Assembly (NCBI RefSeq): GCF_003984645.1
Contig: NZ_RWKI01000003.1
Coordinates: 1-64,000, forward strand
Direction: 5' to 3'
From: Variovorax sp. MHTC-1
GTDB lineage: Bacteria > Pseudomonadota > Gammaproteobacteria > Burkholderiales > Burkholderiaceae_C
DNA: 64,000 bases
The notes under the pieces are model-generated. The model ran no database searches and was not told the DNA's origin. It was given only the letters and a program-made list of their open reading frames with translations. Each line of letters opens with the position of its first letter. Within the stretch, counting starts at the first letter, position 1. The position numbers and the translations under genes are program-made. Below, piece by piece: positions 16,611 to 25,208 of this stretch.

Positions 16611-17147
16611 TCACAGGCGAAGCGATCCACGGAAGCCTCTTGCCGCGTAGTACGACTGAGCACCGTTGTGATACACGAACACCTTGCCATAGCGGTAGTC
16701 GCCGAAGAGAGCTCCGCCGAGTGAGCGCACGTCAGGCGGTGTTTTGATCCAGCTGGAAGTCTTCGCATCGAACTTGCCGAGGCTCTGCAGCGCTCGATAC
16801 TGTTCTTCCGTCAACAGCTCGATGCCCATTGCGGCAGCCATCTCGACAGCACTGTTCTGCGGCTTGTGCTCCTTCCGCGAGTCCAGCGCTTCATGGTCGT
16901 AGCAGACGCTTCTGCGACCTGTCGGGCTCTCTGGGGAGCAATCGCAGAACGTGAAGTGCCCGGATTCCTTGTCCTGACCAATCACGTCCGGCTCGCCGCC
17001 GGATTCCTCCATCGCACGAAGCGACTTCAAAACATTGGGACTGCTTTCGAGCCTAGCCTGAACTTCGACCCATGCGACGCCTTTGTGGCGATGCCTGTTC
17101 TTCTCGAAGCGAGCTTCCAGTGTTTGAAGCAGTTCTTGCGTCTTCAT
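16611..17147 (-). CDS. DUF4256 domain protein
   Basis: The protein has 178 residues from the ATG at 17147. It begins MKTQELLQTLEARFEKNRHR and contains VQARLESSPNVLKSLRAMEESGGEPDVIG, CDCSPESPTGRRSVCYD, ALDSRKEHKP, MGIELLTEEQYRALQ and a C-terminal FGDYRYGKVFVYHNGAQSYY. The layout matches the family known only as DUF4256, widespread in soil bacteria and of unknown function. The gene lies just downstream of the monooxygenase-type gene on the same strand. Confidence 0.85.
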   Translation of the reverse strand: MKTQELLQTLEARFEKNRHRHKGVAWVEVQARLESSPNVLKSLRAMEESGGEPDVIGQDKESGHFTFCDCSPESPTGRRSVCYDHEALDSRKEHKPQNSAVEMAAAMGIELLTEEQYRALQSLGKFDAKTSSWIKTPPDVRSLGGALFGDYRYGKVFVYHNGAQSYYAARGFRGSLRL

Positions 17148-17176
17148 GGTTCTTGGAGTGTGGTCTTGCTTCACTC

Positions 17177-17521
17177 TCAGGGCTGCGACAACACAGCCAA
17201 TCCGGGCGTTGCGAAAACATAGTCGCAGCGAATGGGATTCCAGTAATGCATCTCTCGCGGACGCTCGAGTATCTCCGGAAGGCGCGACTCGTACGCTTTG
17301 CGGTATGCCCGACCCATCTGGATCCGAAGGAAGTCTTCCTTGTCGATCCAGGTCTCGTACAGCATGAACTGGCAAGGGTCTGCCGGATCCTGATGCAGCA
17401 TGGTGTTGATGAAGGTCTTCTCGTGGCGCATTGCATCGAGCACCGGCGTTACCAGGTCGACGTACTCTTGCTCATGGCCGGGCTTCACGCGATTGCGCAC
17501 GATGACGACGAATTGCGACAT
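17177..17521 (-). CDS. Antibiotic biosynthesis monooxygenase-fold protein
   Basis: The protein has 114 residues of the small ABM ferredoxin-like fold (YgiN type). The pattern is FVVIVRNRVKPGHEQEYVDL, then MRHEKTFINTMLHQDPADP, MLYETWIDKEDF and HYWNPIRCDYV. Members oxidise quinols or small aromatics without cofactor, or act as redox sensors. A C-terminal relic of an SDR gene lies immediately upstream, so this gene may have belonged to an oxidoreductase operon. The specific substrate is unknown. Confidence 0.85.
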   Translation of the reverse strand: MSQFVVIVRNRVKPGHEQEYVDLVTPVLDAMRHEKTFINTMLHQDPADPCQFMLYETWIDKEDFLRIQMGRAYRKAYESRLPEILERPREMHYWNPIRCDYVFATPGLAVLSQP

Positions 17522-17545
17522 GGCCGATTTCCCCCAAGTAAAGTG

Positions 17546-17603
17546 TCACCCGCCATCGATCTGAAGCAGCTGACCGTTGATGTGCCCCGAAGATCGAAAC
17601 AGG
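17546..17603 (-). pseudogene. C-terminal relic of a short-chain dehydrogenase
   Basis: Reading the minus strand into the stop at 17546-17548 gives LFRSSGHINGQLLQIDGG, the hallmark C-terminus of SDR oxidoreductases (normally SSGYVNGQ.L.IDGG). Upstream of this the frame is no longer SDR-like, so only the last 17 or so residues remain. It sits directly ahead of the ABM-fold gene. Confidence 0.6.
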
Positions 17604-17754
17604 CTGACAGGTTGCGCGCTGGGGTCGAGATCTCGACATGGACCGGGCTGCCATCGGCGAGCGGGCGCCAGTTTGACACGATTGGTTGAATCGAGGTGCG
17701 ATGTGAAGGCCTGATCCCGCAAAACCCGGGGCCCCGGGGCACAATCTCCCTGCC

Positions 17755-18510
17755 ATGAGCGCCATTGCCGAACCGTCGTTCCCCGCCCCGCCTGCCGCGC
17801 CGCCAATCCGCGTGCTGATCGCCGACGACCAGGCATTGATCCGCCGCGGCATGGCCATGCTGCTGGACGCCGCGCCGGATATCAAGGTCGTCGGCCAGGC
17901 GGCCGACGGCATGGAAGCCGTGGAGCTGGCCCGCCGCCTGCTGCCCGACGTGGTGTTGATGGATCTGCACATGCCGCGAAAGGGCGGAGTGCTCGCGACG
18001 CGCGAGATCTCGGCCGCCTTGCCGCACACGCGCGTGATGGTGCTGACCACCTTCGACCGCGACGATCTGGTCTTCGACGCGGTGCGTGCCGGCGCGCAGG
18101 CCTACCTGCTCAAGGATGCCTCGGAAGAAGAGGTGCTGGACACTGTCCGGGCGGTGCATCGCGGCGAGTCACGGCTAACGCCGCAGATCGCGCGCAAGGT
18201 GATGGACCAGTTCCGGCTGCTGGCCGATCGCGTGGCGCAGGAGCCGCTGCCACCGCCGCCGGCGCCGGATGCTCGCGCCGCGACGCAGGCCGCCGCGCCC
18301 GACGCCGATGCAACCAAACCGCTGACCGAACGCGAGACCGCCGTGCTCGAACTGATCGCCAAGGGCTACGGCAATCGCCAGATCGCCATGACGCTCAACC
18401 TGGCCGAAGGGACGGCAAAGAACCACGTCAGCCGGATCATGCAAAAGCTTCACGCGAACACCCGCACCGAATTGGCGGTGCTGGTGCTCGCGCGCAAGGG
18501 CAAGCCCTGA
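17755..18510 (+). CDS. NarL/FixJ-type response regulator
   Basis: The protein has 251 residues: a receiver domain (about 18-135; acidic pocket ADD at 23-25, phosphoacceptor Asp70 in VLMDLHMP, Lys in LLKDAS), a Pro/Ala-rich linker, and a LuxR-type helix-turn-helix (LTERETAVLELIAKGYGNRQ to about 245). It is probably the partner of the NarX-like kinase at 20075-21943. The MFS carrier gene lies convergently between them and is a likely target of the pair. Confidence 0.92.
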   Translation: MSAIAEPSFPAPPAAPPIRVLIADDQALIRRGMAMLLDAAPDIKVVGQAADGMEAVELARRLLPDVVLMDLHMPRKGGVLATREISAALPHTRVMVLTTFDRDDLVFDAVRAGAQAYLLKDASEEEVLDTVRAVHRGESRLTPQIARKVMDQFRLLADRVAQEPLPPPPAPDARAATQAAAPDADATKPLTERETAVLELIAKGYGNRQIAMTLNLAEGTAKNHVSRIMQKLHANTRTELAVLVLARKGKP

Positions 18511-18523
18511 GACAAACCATTCA

Positions 18524-18545
18524 GGCCTGTGCGGCGGCACAGGCC
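18524..18545. terminator. Stem-loop between convergent genes
   Basis: GGCCTGTGC, a GGCG loop, and GCACAGGCC form a perfect 9-bp GC-rich stem in the 46-bp gap between the response regulator and the convergent MFS gene. There is no T tract, so it may act as a bidirectional, Rho-assisted or attenuating hairpin rather than a classical terminator. Confidence 0.55.
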
Positions 18546-18556
18546 GCCGGTCAGGC

Positions 18557-19894
18557 CTAGCGGCCGGCAGGCGACAGCCCGGGCATCGCGAGCTCTGTTG
18601 CCGGCGAAGGCGACATGGCAGCCGTACCGGCCGCATGCCTGGCCAGCATCGGCCGCAGCGCGACGATCGCCAGGAAGGCGGCGAACAGGTCCAGGGCCGC
18701 CACGGTGTAGAGCACGGTCGACCAGGTGCCGGTGGCCTCCATCATCAGGTTGCCGAGCGGCACGAACAACGCGCCGATGCCCTTGGCACAGTACAGCACG
18801 CCATAGATCTTGCCGATGTGCTTGGTACCGAAGGCGTCGCCCGCCAGCGCGGAGAACAGCGAGTACACCTCGCCCCAGGCCAGGAAGACCACGCCCGACA
18901 GGATCAGGAAGGCCCAGGGGTTGTGGCCGAAGTAGCCCAGCGCGATGATGCCCAGGCCCTCCAGCGTGAAGGCGATCACCATCGTCTTCTCACGGCCGAT
19001 GTGGTCGGAGATCCAGCCGAACAGCGGGCGCGAGATGCCATTCATAACGCGGTCGAGCATCAGCGCCAGCGGCAGTGCGGCCATGGTGATGAAGTACAGG
19101 TCTACCTGGAAGTTCTTCACGCCCAGGTCCTGGGCGATCACGCCCAGCTGGGCCACGGCCATCATGCCGCCGGTGACGACGCAGGAGAACATCAGGATCA
19201 TCAGCCAGAACAGCGGCGTGCGAAGCGCTTCGCCCAGCGTGTAGTCGCGCCGGCTCTGCATGACCTTGGTCGAGGCACGCACCTCGTTTCCCTTGGGCGC
19301 GCGCAGGAACCAGGCCGCGAGGAAGGCCAGCGTTCCCTGCAGCAGGCCGAAGAACAGGAAGGCATGCTGGAAGCCCGAGGAGTCGATCATCGCGGCGATC
19401 GGCAGGATGGTGGCTGCCGAGCCGGCGCCATAGCCGCCTGCCGTCAGGCCCACCGCCAGGCCGCGCCGATCGGGGAACCACTTGAGCGCGTTGTTGATGC
19501 AGGTGGCGTAGATCGAGCCCACGCCGATGCCGCCGACGGCCGCGCCGATGTAGAAGCCCATCAGCGTCGTCGCCTGCGAGTTGATGACCCAGGCCGCGCC
19601 GATGAACAGCGCGCCGAAGGCCACGATCAGGCGCGGTCCGAACTTGTCGATGAAATAGCCTTCGATCGGCGCCAGCCAGGTCTGCACAAGCACGAAGATG
19701 GTGAAGGCGATCTGGATCGACGCGCGCTCCCAGCCGAACTTGCCCTGGATTTCCGGTACGAACAAGGTCCATGCGTACTGGATGTTGGCGGTGGCGATCA
19801 TGCAGACGATGCCGACAACCAGTTGCAGCCAGCGGTTGTCGAGCAAGCGCGGCGGCGCGCCGGATGCGGTCTGTGTCGGTGAGGTGGTGTTCAT
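18557..19894 (-). CDS. MFS carrier, oxalate/formate antiporter family
   Basis: I take the ATG at 19894, with GGAG nine bases upstream, rather than 19909; this gives 445 residues. Twelve membrane segments are visible. Motifs such as NIQYAWTLFVPEIQGKFGWE near helix 1, GVGSIYATCINNALKWFPDR and RPLFGWISDHIGREKTM match the OFA (OxlT-like) subfamily. Members exchange oxalate for formate or carry other small monocarboxylates. The gene is bracketed by a two-component system that probably controls it. No oxalate-degrading genes are in this window, so the true substrate is open. Confidence 0.88.
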   Translation of the reverse strand: MNTTSPTQTASGAPPRLLDNRWLQLVVGIVCMIATANIQYAWTLFVPEIQGKFGWERASIQIAFTIFVLVQTWLAPIEGYFIDKFGPRLIVAFGALFIGAAWVINSQATTLMGFYIGAAVGGIGVGSIYATCINNALKWFPDRRGLAVGLTAGGYGAGSAATILPIAAMIDSSGFQHAFLFFGLLQGTLAFLAAWFLRAPKGNEVRASTKVMQSRRDYTLGEALRTPLFWLMILMFSCVVTGGMMAVAQLGVIAQDLGVKNFQVDLYFITMAALPLALMLDRVMNGISRPLFGWISDHIGREKTMVIAFTLEGLGIIALGYFGHNPWAFLILSGVVFLAWGEVYSLFSALAGDAFGTKHIGKIYGVLYCAKGIGALFVPLGNLMMEATGTWSTVLYTVAALDLFAAFLAIVALRPMLARHAAGTAAMSPSPATELAMPGLSPAGR

Positions 19895-20074
19895 TCGCTT
19901 CGTCTCCATTCAATGTCGCGCCGAGCGCTCTCGGCACGTTCAGGGTTGGGTATCAATCGCGCTGCGGGCACGGATCGCGATGGACGCAACTGTTCCCGCG
20001 AACGGCCGCCGGCGCGCCTGCCGGAAGTCACGCGGTGCATCGAGAAAAACCCCAAGGGCTCAGGGGAAGTCCCC

Positions 20075-21943
20075 ATGCCGAAAGTCATGGTTGCCGTTTG
20101 CGAGAATGCGCTGCCAATGAACCTCGCACGTCGCATCGATCCACGGCGCTCCATGGCGGCCGCGATTGGCTGGCTGCTGATCGCGCTCACCTTGTGCCTG
20201 GCACTCGCGGCAAACCTGTGGCTGCGCAGCTTCGTGCGTGCGACGCTGCTCGAGCAGCACGGTCAGCGCCTGGAAACCGCGGCCGAGCACGTCAACGCCG
20301 AACTCGACACCGCGCTGCTGCTGCGCCTGCAGGCGGTCAGCGTGGTGGCGGCCATGCTGTCCGAGGACGTGCAGCGCAGCGAAGGCGAACGCCTGAAGCG
20401 ATCGCTCGAGGCGGTACGCCGCGGCGTGCCGGACCTGATCTGGTTGGCGGTGACCGATGCCGACGGCTTCATCGTCGCTGCGACCGACGAGCAGGTGGTC
20501 GGCCAGAACGTCAATCAGCATGCGTGGATCTCGCAAGGCCTGGACGCCGCGTGGATCGAGGAAGGCCGCTCGCCGCGCGAACGCTTCCTGAAGCTCACCG
20601 CGCCGGTGAGCAACGCCGACGGGGCGATCATCGGCGTCGTCGCCGCGAACCTGAGCTGGAGCTGGGTGCAGAAGATGGTGGCCGAGATCCGCGCCTCGCC
20701 GGGCGAATGGCTGCTGATCGATCGCGACGGCATCGTGCGTCACGGGCCGAGTGCCCTTCTGGGGCAGCGCTGGCGCGATGTCGGCGATCCGGTGAGGCCC
20801 TTCGATCCCGTCGTCGCCGGCCTGGGGAACGACGGATCCGATCTGCCCACGCGCATCCGGACAAGGCGGCTCCTGGACAACCGGCCCTACCTGATCGCGA
20901 CTCCGCCCAACGCCCGTGATGGCACGCTGCGCCGGCTCGGCTGGCAGGGCGTGGTGATTCAGCCGGTCGAATCGGTCGCGGAGTTCGCGACGGCCATTGA
21001 ATGGCGCATCTCGATCGTGCTGAGCCTGCTGGGCCTGGGCGCCGCCGTCACCGGCATCATCGTGGCGCACCGCCTCACGCGCCGCGTGAGCGTGATCGCC
21101 CATTCGGCCGACGCGGTGCTGGCCGGGAGCGCGACGCGCATCGAGGTGCCGCGGGGTGTCGACGAAGCCGCGCGGCTGGGCAGCGCGCTCGACCGATTGC
21201 TGGACACGCTGCAGCGCGAACGCGACGAGTTGCGCCAGCTCAATGCCGAGCTGGACGAACGCGTGCGGCAGCGCACCGAGGAGATCAACCGGCTGGCGCA
21301 GGAATCGCGCGATGCCGCGGTGGTGCGCGAGCGCCTGCGCCTGGCGCGCGGGCTGCACGACACGCTGGCGCATTCCATGATGGCGATGCTCACCGAGATC
21401 CGTGTGCTCAAGCGCCTGGCATCCAGCCGGCCCGATGCGCTGCCCGACGAGCTGGTTCGGGCCGAGCGGGCGGCGCGCGACGGGCTGGACGAGGCACGCC
21501 GCGCGATCGAGCAGTTGCGCAGCAACCCGGTGCGCGACATCGGGCTGGGTGCGGCGCTGGCCGAGTTGGCCAAGAGCCTGAGCGAACGCTCCGGCATCGA
21601 GCTCGACTGCCGGATCGAACCCGCATTGTCTGCCCTGGCGGCCGAGCCGGCGGAAACCGTGTTCCACATGTGCGAGGAAGTGCTGCGCAACGTCGAACAC
21701 CACGCGGGCGCGCGGCGACTTCTGATCCGCCTGCAGCGCGTTGCGAACGACGACGTCGAATTGGAGATCGGAGACGACGGCATCGGCTTCGAGCCGAGTG
21801 CAGGCGCAGCGGGGCACTACGGACTTGTGGGGTTGCGGGAGCAGGCCGACGCGATCGGCGCCCGGCTGCGCATCGACAGCCGCCGCGGCGAAGGTACCTG
21901 GGTGTCACTGCGCTGGACGCAACGCGGGCGTAGCGTGGGCTAG
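20075..21943 (+). CDS. Sensor histidine kinase (NarX/DegS type, HisKA_3)
   Basis: The ATG at 20075 follows AGGGGAAG and gives 622 residues. It has an N-terminal membrane helix (IGWLLIALTLCLALAANLWL), an extracytoplasmic double-Cache/PAS-like sensor region (about 55-300), a second membrane helix, a HAMP-like linker and a long coiled coil (QRERDELRQLNAELDERVRQ). The phospho-acceptor is in RLARGLHDTLAHS (His about 427). The ATPase domain shows CEEVLRNVEHHAG and GDDGIGFEP with GLVGLREQA. It is divergent from the MFS gene and should phosphorylate the regulator at 17755-18510. A membrane-facing sensor next to an organic-anion carrier suggests sensing of an external carboxylate. Confidence 0.9.
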   Translation: MPKVMVAVCENALPMNLARRIDPRRSMAAAIGWLLIALTLCLALAANLWLRSFVRATLLEQHGQRLETAAEHVNAELDTALLLRLQAVSVVAAMLSEDVQRSEGERLKRSLEAVRRGVPDLIWLAVTDADGFIVAATDEQVVGQNVNQHAWISQGLDAAWIEEGRSPRERFLKLTAPVSNADGAIIGVVAANLSWSWVQKMVAEIRASPGEWLLIDRDGIVRHGPSALLGQRWRDVGDPVRPFDPVVAGLGNDGSDLPTRIRTRRLLDNRPYLIATPPNARDGTLRRLGWQGVVIQPVESVAEFATAIEWRISIVLSLLGLGAAVTGIIVAHRLTRRVSVIAHSADAVLAGSATRIEVPRGVDEAARLGSALDRLLDTLQRERDELRQLNAELDERVRQRTEEINRLAQESRDAAVVRERLRLARGLHDTLAHSMMAMLTEIRVLKRLASSRPDALPDELVRAERAARDGLDEARRAIEQLRSNPVRDIGLGAALAELAKSLSERSGIELDCRIEPALSALAAEPAETVFHMCEEVLRNVEHHAGARRLLIRLQRVANDDVELEIGDDGIGFEPSAGAAGHYGLVGLREQADAIGARLRIDSRRGEGTWVSLRWTQRGRSVG

Positions 21944-22382
21944 AGTTGAATCCGGAGACTGCTTTCGGCGAGCCATAACTTCCGCTTCGGTCTAGGCTTG
22001 TCCAACACCTGCCCTCAAGCCGTTGGCGGGCTCGGCGCTGTCGTCGTGCACGACAGGTGTCGGACAACCCTAGACCGATGCCGTCCGTCGCCACCGATCG
22101 ACCTACTGCAGGTATGGAGTGCGATGCCGCCGTTCGCCGCTGCGCGTCAAGCTCATCCGGCCAGAAGCTGTAGTCCGCCGACGTCCGCCTTTCAGCTGTT
22201 CCCAAGCAGTTGACAGCGAGGTCGCAAAACCTGGCAGGTATCGGTTATCGCTGCATTGCGGAACGGACAACAGGTTCGGAGAGCGCATCTTGTGAGCGAG
22301 CGCCCTGGATTGCCTGTCCGCTTGCGCGAACCGGCATCGCTGGGGATCTGCGGCCGCAGGTGACGTACGCGAAGCGCGCCGC
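21944..22382. other. Gene-free interval with long inverted repeat
   Basis: No supported gene lies in this 439-bp gap. Its left half holds the 24-bp inverted repeat at 21988-22077. The right half has only short frames without recognisable content. Confidence 0.5.
21988..22077. repeat. 24-bp imperfect inverted repeat with palindromic loop
   Basis: The arms at 21988-22011 and 22054-22077 match in 22 of 24 positions (CGGTCTAGG, then TTGTCC, ACACCTG). The 42-base spacer contains a perfect 12-base palindrome GTCGTGCACGAC at 22043-22054. It lies 45 bp after the sensor kinase stop. It could be a strong hairpin terminator, a repetitive extragenic element or the relic of a small mobile element. Confidence 0.7.
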
Positions 22383-23255
22383 CTACGACGTGGTGATGGT
22401 GGCCTCCCTGACGAAGTCGCCGTACTTGCGCAGAGGACGCCCGAGGATGGCCTGCAGGCGATCAGCTGCGCCATCCGCACCGCGCATGCCGAACTTCTGA
22501 ATCCCGGCCATCATCAGTCGCATGTCGTAGGCAAGCCAGGCTGGCCCCAGCGCGGCCATCTGTCCTTCGAAGGCCGCCACGTCGTCTCCGCCGTAAGTCA
22601 CTCCGCGACCGAGCGCGGCACTCCAGATCTTGGCCACCGACGCTCCGGTCAACAGCTCGGGCCCGACCAGCTCCAGTGTCGCGCACGGTGACGGCGCGGG
22701 CGCGCGATCGCGGCGCAGCAGTTCGGCGACGGCGGCGTCCGCGATGTCCCGCGCATCGATCATCGCGACGCCCGCCGAGCCGATCGGCATCGGGTAGACG
22801 CCGTAGCCCTGGATCACCTGCTGGACCATGCGATCGTTCTGCATGAAGTAGGCCGGCCGAAGGATGGTTGCCGGAATGTCGAGGCTCTCGATCATCCGCT
22901 CGACCGTGTGCTTGCCGGTGAAGTGCGGCGCGTTGGTGAACTTGTCCGCATGGATGACCGACAGGTAGACGACGCGCTCGATGCCGGCCTCGCGCGCCAG
23001 GTTCAGCGCGACGAGGGCTTGCGTCACTTCGTCGGGCGTGACGGCGTTCAGCAAAAACAGCGTGCGCACCGACGACAGTGCCGCGCGCACTGAGGGCACG
23101 TCGGTCAGGTCGCCGACGACCTCCTTGACGCCCGCCGTAAAGCGTTGCTTTCCGGGCGTGCGAACGAACGCGCTGACGTGGGCGCCGGCAGCGGCCAGGC
23201 CTTGGACGATGAGGGAACCGATGGTGCCGGTGGCACCTGTGACGAGAATGCTCAT
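22383..23255 (-). CDS. NmrA-like NAD(P)-binding reductase
   Basis: The protein has 290 residues. It begins MSILVTGATGTIGSLIVQGL, the GxxGxxG dinucleotide-binding start of atypical SDR/NmrA proteins. Further conserved parts are GDLTDVPSVRAAL, YLSVIHADKF (where the classical YxxxK is absent), LRPAYFMQND and VAMIDARDIADAA. Members include azoreductase/quinone-reductase-like proteins and redox-sensing regulators. It lies 37 bp downstream of the frameshifted oxidoreductase gene on the same strand, both divergent from a LysR gene. Confidence 0.85.
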   Translation of the reverse strand: MSILVTGATGTIGSLIVQGLAAAGAHVSAFVRTPGKQRFTAGVKEVVGDLTDVPSVRAALSSVRTLFLLNAVTPDEVTQALVALNLAREAGIERVVYLSVIHADKFTNAPHFTGKHTVERMIESLDIPATILRPAYFMQNDRMVQQVIQGYGVYPMPIGSAGVAMIDARDIADAAVAELLRRDRAPAPSPCATLELVGPELLTGASVAKIWSAALGRGVTYGGDDVAAFEGQMAALGPAWLAYDMRLMMAGIQKFGMRGADGAADRLQAILGRPLRKYGDFVREATITTS

Positions 23256-23292
23256 GGAAGTCTCCAGGGGGTAGAAGGGGTAAAGGGGTCGA

Positions 23293-24223
23293 TCAGCGCG
23301 AGAGGTCAGCGACGACCTTGCCGATGCGAGGGTCGGTGCGATTGCGTTCGATGGCCGCGGGGATGTCGTCGAAGCCCACGACTTCGCCGAGCTTCGAGAT
23401 CAGGGTGCCTTGGGCGATCTCCGCCGTCAGCCGTTCCAAGAGGGCAGCGTCCGGCTTGGTCATGAACCACAGTCCGCGACGGCCGGGGGCCGTGCGTGCA
23501 AGGATGTCGGCCGAGGCCGTGCCGACGATCGCGCCGTCCTTCGTCAGCACCTGCCACGAGCGATCGAGCACTTCGCCGCCGACGTAGTCGAGCACCAGAT
23601 CGATGTCCCGCGCGACCGACTCGAAGCGTTGGGTCCGGTAGTCGATGACGTGGTCCGCGCCCAGGCTGCGAACGTAGTCGACGTGCGCGGTCGATGCCGT
23701 GGCGAAGACTTCGGCGCCTGCCCGCTTGGCGTACTGCACGGCATAACCGCCCAGTCCCCCCGCTGCACCGTGAATGAGGATTCGCTGACCTGCGGCGATC
23801 GGTCCCGCATGGTGCAAGCTTTGCCAGGCTGCCACGGCCGCGACAGGGATGCCGGCTGCATGGACGTCGTCCAGGCCTTGCGGCGTGCGCACCAGGTTCG
23901 CCTCGTCGACTGTCACCAAATCGGCATAGGCACCCAGCCTGCCCAGTGGCCCCATGACGCGATCGCCCACGCGAAAGCGCGAAGCCTCCGGGCCGACCGC
24001 CTCGACGACACCCGCGAGTTCGATACCCAGCACAGCGGGCAGTTGAAGCGGGAAAGCTTTCTGAACGAAGCCTTCACGAACTTTCCAATCGATGCCGTTC
24101 ACGCCGGCGGCCCGAACGCGGGACCAGAACCTGGCCCTGTCCGGCTGCGGGCCTCGCGATCTCGGCGACCTCGGCAACACCGCCATAGGCTCGGATCAGC
24201 ACAGCGCGTTGAGTGGTGGTCAT
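23293..24223 (-). pseudogene. NADP-dependent zinc-type oxidoreductase with single-base frameshift
   Basis: The N-terminus MTTTQRAVLIRAYGGVAEVA starts at the ATG 24223 and reads to GQGQVLV, after which the expected continuation (VRAAGVNGIDWKVREG) is found in another frame. The junction is a GGG run at 24120-24122 on the plus strand; removing one base restores a single 309-residue frame. The remainder is intact: LGIELAGVVEAVGPEAS, then the nucleotide-binding loop HGAAGGLGGYAVQYAKRAGA, to VVADLSR. It belongs to the quinone oxidoreductase branch without structural zinc ligands. Because only one base in a homopolymer is at fault, a sequencing error is as likely as a real mutation. Confidence 0.8.
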
Positions 24224-24230
24224 TCCAATT

Positions 24231-24256
24231 TCCTCATCTCGAAGTTGCGATGAGGA
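24231..24256. promoter_or_regulatory. Inverted repeat in oxidoreductase/LysR intergenic region
   Basis: TCCTCATC and GATGAGGA, separated by ten bases, form a perfect 8-bp dyad beginning 8 bp upstream of the oxidoreductase start and about 70 bp before the divergent LysR gene. It is a reasonable operator candidate for that LysR protein, though it could also be a hairpin in the leader. Confidence 0.4.
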
Positions 24257-24326
24257 GAAGATAGGTTGTTGCATTGATAAAACGAAGACGCGAGAATGAA
24301 GACACCTCGTCTCAAATTCGGAACAC

Positions 24327-25208
24327 ATGGACCTGAATGCATTGACCGACTTCGCGCTCGTCGCAGCGAATGGGGGACTGGGAAAGGCAAGCCGCGCGAG
24401 CGGGAGATCGAAGGCGACCCTGTCCCGGCGCATCGCGGACCTGGAAGAGCAACTCGGCGTGCGGCTCATCGAGCGCAGCGCCCGCGGGCTCAAGCTCACG
24501 GAAGCCGGCCAGATGCTGATGGATCGCACCGAAGGGCCGATGCACGAGGTGGCCGAGGCCATGACTTCCGCGCGCGAGGGCTTGTCGGTACCGCGCGGAC
24601 GCTTGCGCATCGCCTCGCCGGTGCTGTTCTCCCAGCTGGCGATGGGCCGCATCTGCGCCGAGTTCTGCGTGGCCTACCCCGAGGTCACGTGCGAGGTGGT
24701 GGCGGACGATCGCCTGGTCGACCTCGTCGAGGAGCAGTTCGACGCCGCGATCCGGATCAATCCAAGCCCCGACAGCAGCCTCGTCGGCCGGTGCTTCGCC
24801 AAGGACCGGCTGGTGGTCGTGGCTGCGCCCTCCGTGCCCATGCCAAAGCCGCGCAAGGGCAAGGTCAGCCCTGTTCCCGGCGTCGTTTCAACAACCTTTC
24901 AATCCGGAAGTTGGACGCTCGACGACGGACGCCTTGTCCTGGAGCCGATCCCGAAGCTCAGACTTTCCTCGTTCCTGATGATTCGCGACGCTGCAGTCGC
25001 TGGCGCCGGAGCCGCCCTGATACCGCAGTCCATCGCGTGGAGCCAACTGACGCGCGGAGAACTGGTTCAGTGGGGCATGGTTTCGGGCGTGGAGGTCGCG
25101 CTCTGGGTCCTGCATACATCGCGACGACTTCCTGCGCCGAAGGTTCGGGCGTTTGTCGAATTCATGTGCGAGCAATATCCGCAGGGGTCTCTCGTACTGA
25201 ACGGCTAG
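24327..25208 (+). CDS. LysR-family transcriptional regulator
   Basis: The protein has 293 residues. The N-terminal helix-turn-helix is MDLNALTDFALVAANGGLGK followed by SRASGRSKATLSRRIADLEE. The effector domain starts near GRLRIASPVLFSQL and contains FDAAIRINPSPDSSLVGR, the pattern of the AaeR/DmlR-like branch. It is divergent from the oxidoreductase and NmrA-like genes and presumably controls them. Confidence 0.92.
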   Translation: MDLNALTDFALVAANGGLGKASRASGRSKATLSRRIADLEEQLGVRLIERSARGLKLTEAGQMLMDRTEGPMHEVAEAMTSAREGLSVPRGRLRIASPVLFSQLAMGRICAEFCVAYPEVTCEVVADDRLVDLVEEQFDAAIRINPSPDSSLVGRCFAKDRLVVVAAPSVPMPKPRKGKVSPVPGVVSTTFQSGSWTLDDGRLVLEPIPKLRLSSFLMIRDAAVAGAGAALIPQSIAWSQLTRGELVQWGMVSGVEVALWVLHTSRRLPAPKVRAFVEFMCEQYPQGSLVLNG

